DNA of 8,098 bases, taken from assembly GCA_035604475.1 (NCBI GenBank), contig DATNIJ010000140.1, forward strand, positions 1-8,098, in the 5' to 3' direction. Positions 5,097 to 8,098 of the stretch are shown here, piece after piece. Within the stretch, counting starts at the first letter, position 1. Every line of letters starts with the position of its first letter. The notes beneath the pieces are model-generated. The model had not been told where the DNA came from. It worked only from the letters and a program-made list of their open reading frames with translations, and searched no databases. The position numbers and the translations under genes are program-made. This stretch comes from DASPPM01 sp035604475. GTDB taxonomy: Bacteria; Pseudomonadota; Alphaproteobacteria; JACZXZ01.

Positions 5097-7289
5097 CTAC
5101 TGGTTCACCTTGTAATAGCCGCCCGGCAGCAGCACGGTCTCGCCCGGGCTGTGCTGGGTCGGCACGGTCTCCGGCGCCCGCGGCTGGGCCGCGTCCGCGG
5201 GTGCCGACGAGCCGCCGCCCAGAAGCGATTGCAGCACCGATTCCGTCTCCGTCGGCGGCTTGCGGAACTCGTGCGGCGGGGTGTCCTTGAGCGCTGCCAT
5301 CATGAAATCGTGCCAGATGTGCGCCGGCACGCGTCCGCCCGTCACCTTCTTCATCAGGCTGCCGTCGTCGTTGCCGACCCAGACGCCGGCGGTGAGGTCG
5401 GGCGTGAAGCCGATGAACCAGGCATCGTGGTAGTCCTGGGTGGTCCCCGTCTTGCCTGCGGCGGGCCGGCCGATGCTGGCCGACTTGCCGGTGCCGTAGG
5501 CGATGACGGCGGACATCATGTCGAGCATCTCGGCCGACTGTCGCGGCGTCATCACCTCCCCCGGGCCGGAGCCCGAGCGGCGATAGAGCACGTGTCCGTC
5601 GCGGTCGCGGATCTCGACGATGCCGTAGGGCCACACGCCCTTGCCGCCATCGGCGAAGGCGCCGTAGGCGCCGGTCAACTCGAGCAGGCTGACCTCGCTC
5701 GTGCCGAGTGCCAAGCTCAAGTCCTTGCGCAACTCGGAGGTGATGCCGAGGCGATGCGCCACATCGATGACGTGGCCGACGCCGGCGCGCTCGGCGAGCT
5801 GCACCTCCACGGAATTGAGCGAGCGCGCGAGCGCCTCCTTCAGCGTGACGCGGCCGTAGTATTTGCCGTCGTAATTGTCCGGATGCCAGTTGCCGATGGT
5901 GATCGGCGCGTCGTTGAAGACGCTCGCCGGCGTGAAGCCCGACTCGAGGCCGGCGAGATAGGTGAACGGCTTGAAGGCCGAGCCGGGCTGGCGCAGGGCC
6001 TGGACGGCGCGGTTGAACTGGCTTTGGCGGTAGTCGCGTCCGCCGACGAGCGCCTTGACCTCGCCGTCGGGACCGAGTGCCACGAGCGCACCTTGCGAGA
6101 TGTCGAGGGCGGCACCCTCCTTGTCGAGCTCGGCCTGGACCGTGTCCTCGGCGATCTCCTGGAGCCTGGGATCGAGTGTGGTCACCACCACGAGATCGCG
6201 ATCGATGTAGCCGAGGAGGTCGCGCACCTGGTCCATCGCCCAGTCGGCGAAATAGCGCCCGCGCCAGGCGGCGACCGAGGCCGGCTTGAGCTCCTCGCGC
6301 TCTTTGGCGGCGGCCGCGGCCTGCTCATCCGTGAGGAAGCCGGCATCGACCATGTTGCGCAGCACCTGATCGGCTCGCTCCGCCGTGAGGTCCGGGTTGG
6401 CCGCGGGATTGAATTTCGAGGGCGCCTTCAAGAGGCCCGCCAGCACGGCCGCCTCGTAAAGGGAGAGCTCGCGCGAGGACTTGCCGAAATACTTGCGCGA
6501 CGCCGCCTCGACGCCGTAGGCGCCGGCGCCGAGATAGACCCGGTTGAGATAGATGGTGAGAATCTCGTTCTTGGTGAACTTGTGCTCGAGCCAGAGGGCG
6601 AGCAGCACCTCCTGGACCTTGCGCTTGATTGTGCGCTCGGAGGTGAGAAAGAGGTTCTTGGCGAGCTGCTGGGTGATCGTGCTGCCGCCCTGGCGCAGCT
6701 GGCCCGTGCGCACGTCGTCGATAAGCGCACGCGCGATGCCGAAAGGATCGATGCCGAAGTGCTCGAAGAAGCGGCGGTCCTCGGTCGCGAGCACCGCCTT
6801 GGGAAGATAGGGCGGCATCTCCTTGAGCGGCACCACGTCGTAGTAAAGATCGCCGTAGCTAGCAAAGGGCTTGGCGTCGGCGCCGATGAGGGTGACGCTC
6901 GGCCGGCGCGTGAGTGCGGTGGCACTGCCGATATCGGGGAGGTCGAAGCTGTAATAGGCGACGACGCCCAAGACCAGCACCAGCGCCCAGATCGCGAAGG
7001 TCACCGCCCAGCGCACAAAGCGGCCGAGGAGCGAGCCGCGCGCCTCGGCGCGGGTCTGGCCGTGCCTCTTGAGCGAGCGCTTGAGCCGCTCACGCCACTC
7101 GTGCCACATCTCCGGCGCAGGGTCGGGTGCCCGCGCCCGCCGGTAGCTACCCTTCCTGCCGGCCCGCTCGTCGCTCTCCTCGGAGGCGACGTCGAGTCGC
7201 TCGCCCAGCATGCCGGCGGGGCCGCGGCGGGGCCGTCTCGACCCGAAGAACCCGGGTTCGCGCCGCCCTTGCGATGATTTGCGCGCCAT
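5097..7289 (-). CDS. class A penicillin-binding protein (PBP1A family), bifunctional transglycosylase/transpeptidase
   Basis: This 730-aa inner-membrane enzyme polymerises lipid II into glycan strands and cross-links the stem peptides in the periplasm. A basic cytoplasmic N-terminus (1-88) is followed by one membrane anchor at about 91-113 (VRWAVTFAIWALVLVLGVVA). The GT51 domain shows ATEDRRFFEH with catalytic Glu170, GGSTITQQLAKNLFL (201-215), RKVQE with Glu227, and IYLNRVYLGAGAYGVEAAS. The transpeptidase domain shows SxxK at Ser437-Lys440 (PGSAFKPF), SxN at 490-492 (SLN) and KTG at 613-615 (GKTGTTQDYHDAWF). All catalytic motifs are intact. The short linker suggests it lacks the extra domain of longer PBP1a proteins. 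The low-complexity C-terminus (about 690-715) ends in GETVLLPGGYYKVNQ, a tail echoed at 4641-4694. The start is ATG 7289 with a modest AGGG upstream; in-frame Met27 or Met61 are alternatives. It stands alone on its strand. Confidence 0.93.
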   Translation of the reverse strand: MARKSSQGRREPGFFGSRRPRRGPAGMLGERLDVASEESDERAGRKGSYRRARAPDPAPEMWHEWRERLKRSLKRHGQTRAEARGSLLGRFVRWAVTFAIWALVLVLGVVAYYSFDLPDIGSATALTRRPSVTLIGADAKPFASYGDLYYDVVPLKEMPPYLPKAVLATEDRRFFEHFGIDPFGIARALIDDVRTGQLRQGGSTITQQLAKNLFLTSERTIKRKVQEVLLALWLEHKFTKNEILTIYLNRVYLGAGAYGVEAASRKYFGKSSRELSLYEAAVLAGLLKAPSKFNPAANPDLTAERADQVLRNMVDAGFLTDEQAAAAAKEREELKPASVAAWRGRYFADWAMDQVRDLLGYIDRDLVVVTTLDPRLQEIAEDTVQAELDKEGAALDISQGALVALGPDGEVKALVGGRDYRQSQFNRAVQALRQPGSAFKPFTYLAGLESGFTPASVFNDAPITIGNWHPDNYDGKYYGRVTLKEALARSLNSVEVQLAERAGVGHVIDVAHRLGITSELRKDLSLALGTSEVSLLELTGAYGAFADGGKGVWPYGIVEIRDRDGHVLYRRSGSGPGEVMTPRQSAEMLDMMSAVIAYGTGKSASIGRPAAGKTGTTQDYHDAWFIGFTPDLTAGVWVGNDDGSLMKKVTGGRVPAHIWHDFMMAALKDTPPHEFRKPPTETESVLQSLLGGGSSAPADAAQPRAPETVPTQHSPGETVLLPGGYYKVNQ

Positions 7290-7346
7290 ACCGCCCTATG
7301 TAGCGGTTTCGGCGACAATTTACCATCGCTCTCAGGGATCGGAGAT

Positions 7347-7362
7347 GCGAAGCCGACTTCGC
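7347..7362. repeat. perfect 6-bp inverted repeat in the divergent PBP/UbiD intergenic gap
   Basis: GCGAAG (7347-7352), loop CCGA, CTTCGC (7357-7362). It lies in the 293-bp gap 7290-7582 between the divergent PBP and UbiD genes, about 58 bp upstream of the PBP start. There is no T-run, so it is not a terminator; it could be an operator half-site pair, or chance in GC-rich DNA. The rest of the gap shows no gene, tRNA or clear promoter; its only other symmetry is CCGCGGCCGCGG at 7545-7556. Confidence 0.25.
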
Positions 7363-7582
7363 GGCCGCGCGGCAGACCGTGACGAGCGGGGGACGTTCAC
7401 ACTCACCATAGTGGAGCGGGCGCAGCTCTCGCCGGGCGGCGTTCGGTTCGCTCAAGGCGGCGGTTGCGCAGCTGGGCATCCAGGCGGTAGGGAAGGGGCC
7501 CGGCTCGCGCCGAGGCCCGCGGCGGCTCCCTTGCCTAGCACATGCCGCGGCCGCGGGAGGACGCCGGGGTCAAGGAGACGCC

Positions 7583-8098
7583 ATGGCACCCCGTTCCCGA
7601 GAATTCACCCTCAGAAGCTTCCTCGCGCGCGTCGCGGCGGACGACCCGGAGGGCATCGTCCGGGTGCGCGAGCGGGTGAACCTCGACTATGACGTGACGG
7701 CGAGCGTGATGGAGATGGAGCGGCTCGGCCGCGCGCCGGTCCTCTTCTTCGAGAAGGTGGGCAGCTCGCCCTTTCCGGTGGTGACCAATCTCTTCGGCGC
7801 GCGCCGGCGCTATGCCCTCGCACTCGGCGTTCCCGAGCATCGCCTGATCGAGGAGTGGGCCGCGCGCAACGACCGCACGATTCCGCCCGTCTTGCGCAAG
7901 AGCGGCCCCGTCCAAGACGTGGTGGTGACGGGGAAGAAGCTGGACCTGGCACTCCTTCCGATCATGCGGCACTTCGCCGAGGATGCCGGGCCCTATATCA
8001 CGAACGCGATCCTCGTCGCCAAGGACCCGGATAGCGGCGTGCGCAATACGAGCTTCCATCGCATGCAGCTCAAGGGCAGGACGCGGCTCGGCACCAGC
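7583..8098 (+). CDS. UbiD-family (prFMN-dependent) decarboxylase, N-terminal 172 residues (cut by window end)
   Basis: The start is ATG 7583 with AAGGAG (7572-7577) five bases upstream, a near-ideal site; the frame is open to the last base. Known: UbiD enzymes are cytoplasmic decarboxylases of aromatic or alpha,beta-unsaturated acids and use prenylated FMN made by UbiX. Seen: the family N-terminus FTLRSFLARVAADD with VRVRERVNLDYDVTASV, then PVVTNLFGARRRYALALG (residues about 65-82), LLPIMRHFAEDAGPYITNAI and VRNTSFHRMQLKGRTRLG. In relatives the last block, of the pattern N-x-x-x-x-R-M-Q-x-x-G, carries residues for metal and prFMN binding; the Asn and Arg are present. The catalytic Glu-Arg-Glu set lies beyond the window. 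Substrate cannot be assigned: it may be the ubiquinone enzyme or a catabolic paralog. No ubiX is seen within the window. Confidence 0.88.
   Translation, partial: MAPRSREFTLRSFLARVAADDPEGIVRVRERVNLDYDVTASVMEMERLGRAPVLFFEKVGSSPFPVVTNLFGARRRYALALGVPEHRLIEEWAARNDRTIPPVLRKSGPVQDVVVTGKKLDLALLPIMRHFAEDAGPYITNAILVAKDPDSGVRNTSFHRMQLKGRTRLGTS

Noticed and set aside
5073..7277. Open frame of 734 codons on the plus strand opposite the PBP gene
   Set aside because: It mirrors the PBP gene almost end to end; its product is an Arg/Gly/Glu/Leu-rich string with no family motif, a known by-product of GC-rich codon use. The PBP on the other strand has every catalytic motif.
7545..7556. Perfect 12-bp palindrome CCGCGGCCGCGG
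   Set aside because: All-GC symmetric runs of this size arise easily in DNA of this composition; nothing around it suggests a site.
1..8098. CRISPR array, tRNA, rRNA, insertion sequence or prophage genes
   Set aside because: I looked on both strands and found no regularly spaced direct repeats, cloverleaf, transposase or phage motifs.

Overview
The window looks like chromosomal DNA of a high-GC alphaproteobacterium, probably of the Hyphomicrobiales (Rhizobiales) type. The grounds are the GC-rich codon use of most genes, the style of the class A penicillin-binding protein and the gamma-carbonic-anhydrase-like protein, and an intergenic palindromic repeat with 'GGGCTTGTCCCGGCC' and 'CCGGGCTTGACCC'-like cores, of a sort I recall as abundant in that order. 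Genus cannot be fixed from this window.

Layout, left to right. Positions 1-186 hold the 3' end of a YgjP/DUF45-type zinc metallopeptidase gene (+). Positions 187-521 have no gene; they hold a weak terminator candidate and a 265-bp nested imperfect palindrome. Two minus-strand genes follow, read from about 2622 down to 522: a protein with a transglutaminase-like Cys-His-Asp pattern, then an unrecognised protein with a beta-rich C-terminus. They are 7 nt apart and visibly less GC-rich than the rest, so they look like an acquired two-gene islet. Next, on the plus strand, come ada (alkylation-damage methyltransferase and regulator, with a good sigma70-like promoter and a GTG start set by a strong Shine-Dalgarno) and, 12 nt later, a gamma-carbonic-anhydrase-fold protein that has lost all three zinc histidines. 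A small exported protein with GY-x-GC repeats follows (+). Between these last two genes lies a minus-strand stretch coding a diverged copy of the C-terminal tail of the neighbouring penicillin-binding protein. A complete class A penicillin-binding protein (PBP1A type, -) ends convergently with the small exported protein. After a 293-bp intergenic gap comes the first 172 codons of a UbiD-family decarboxylase (+), cut by the window edge.

Functional links are mostly weak. ada and the carbonic-anhydrase-like gene are probably co-transcribed without an evident shared pathway. The two minus-strand islet genes are probably translationally coupled and act together. The other genes are ordinary cell-envelope or metabolic genes. 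The least explained material is the transglutaminase-like pair with the neighbouring nested palindrome, and the duplicated PBP tail. I see no CRISPR array, tRNA, rRNA, insertion sequence or phage gene.
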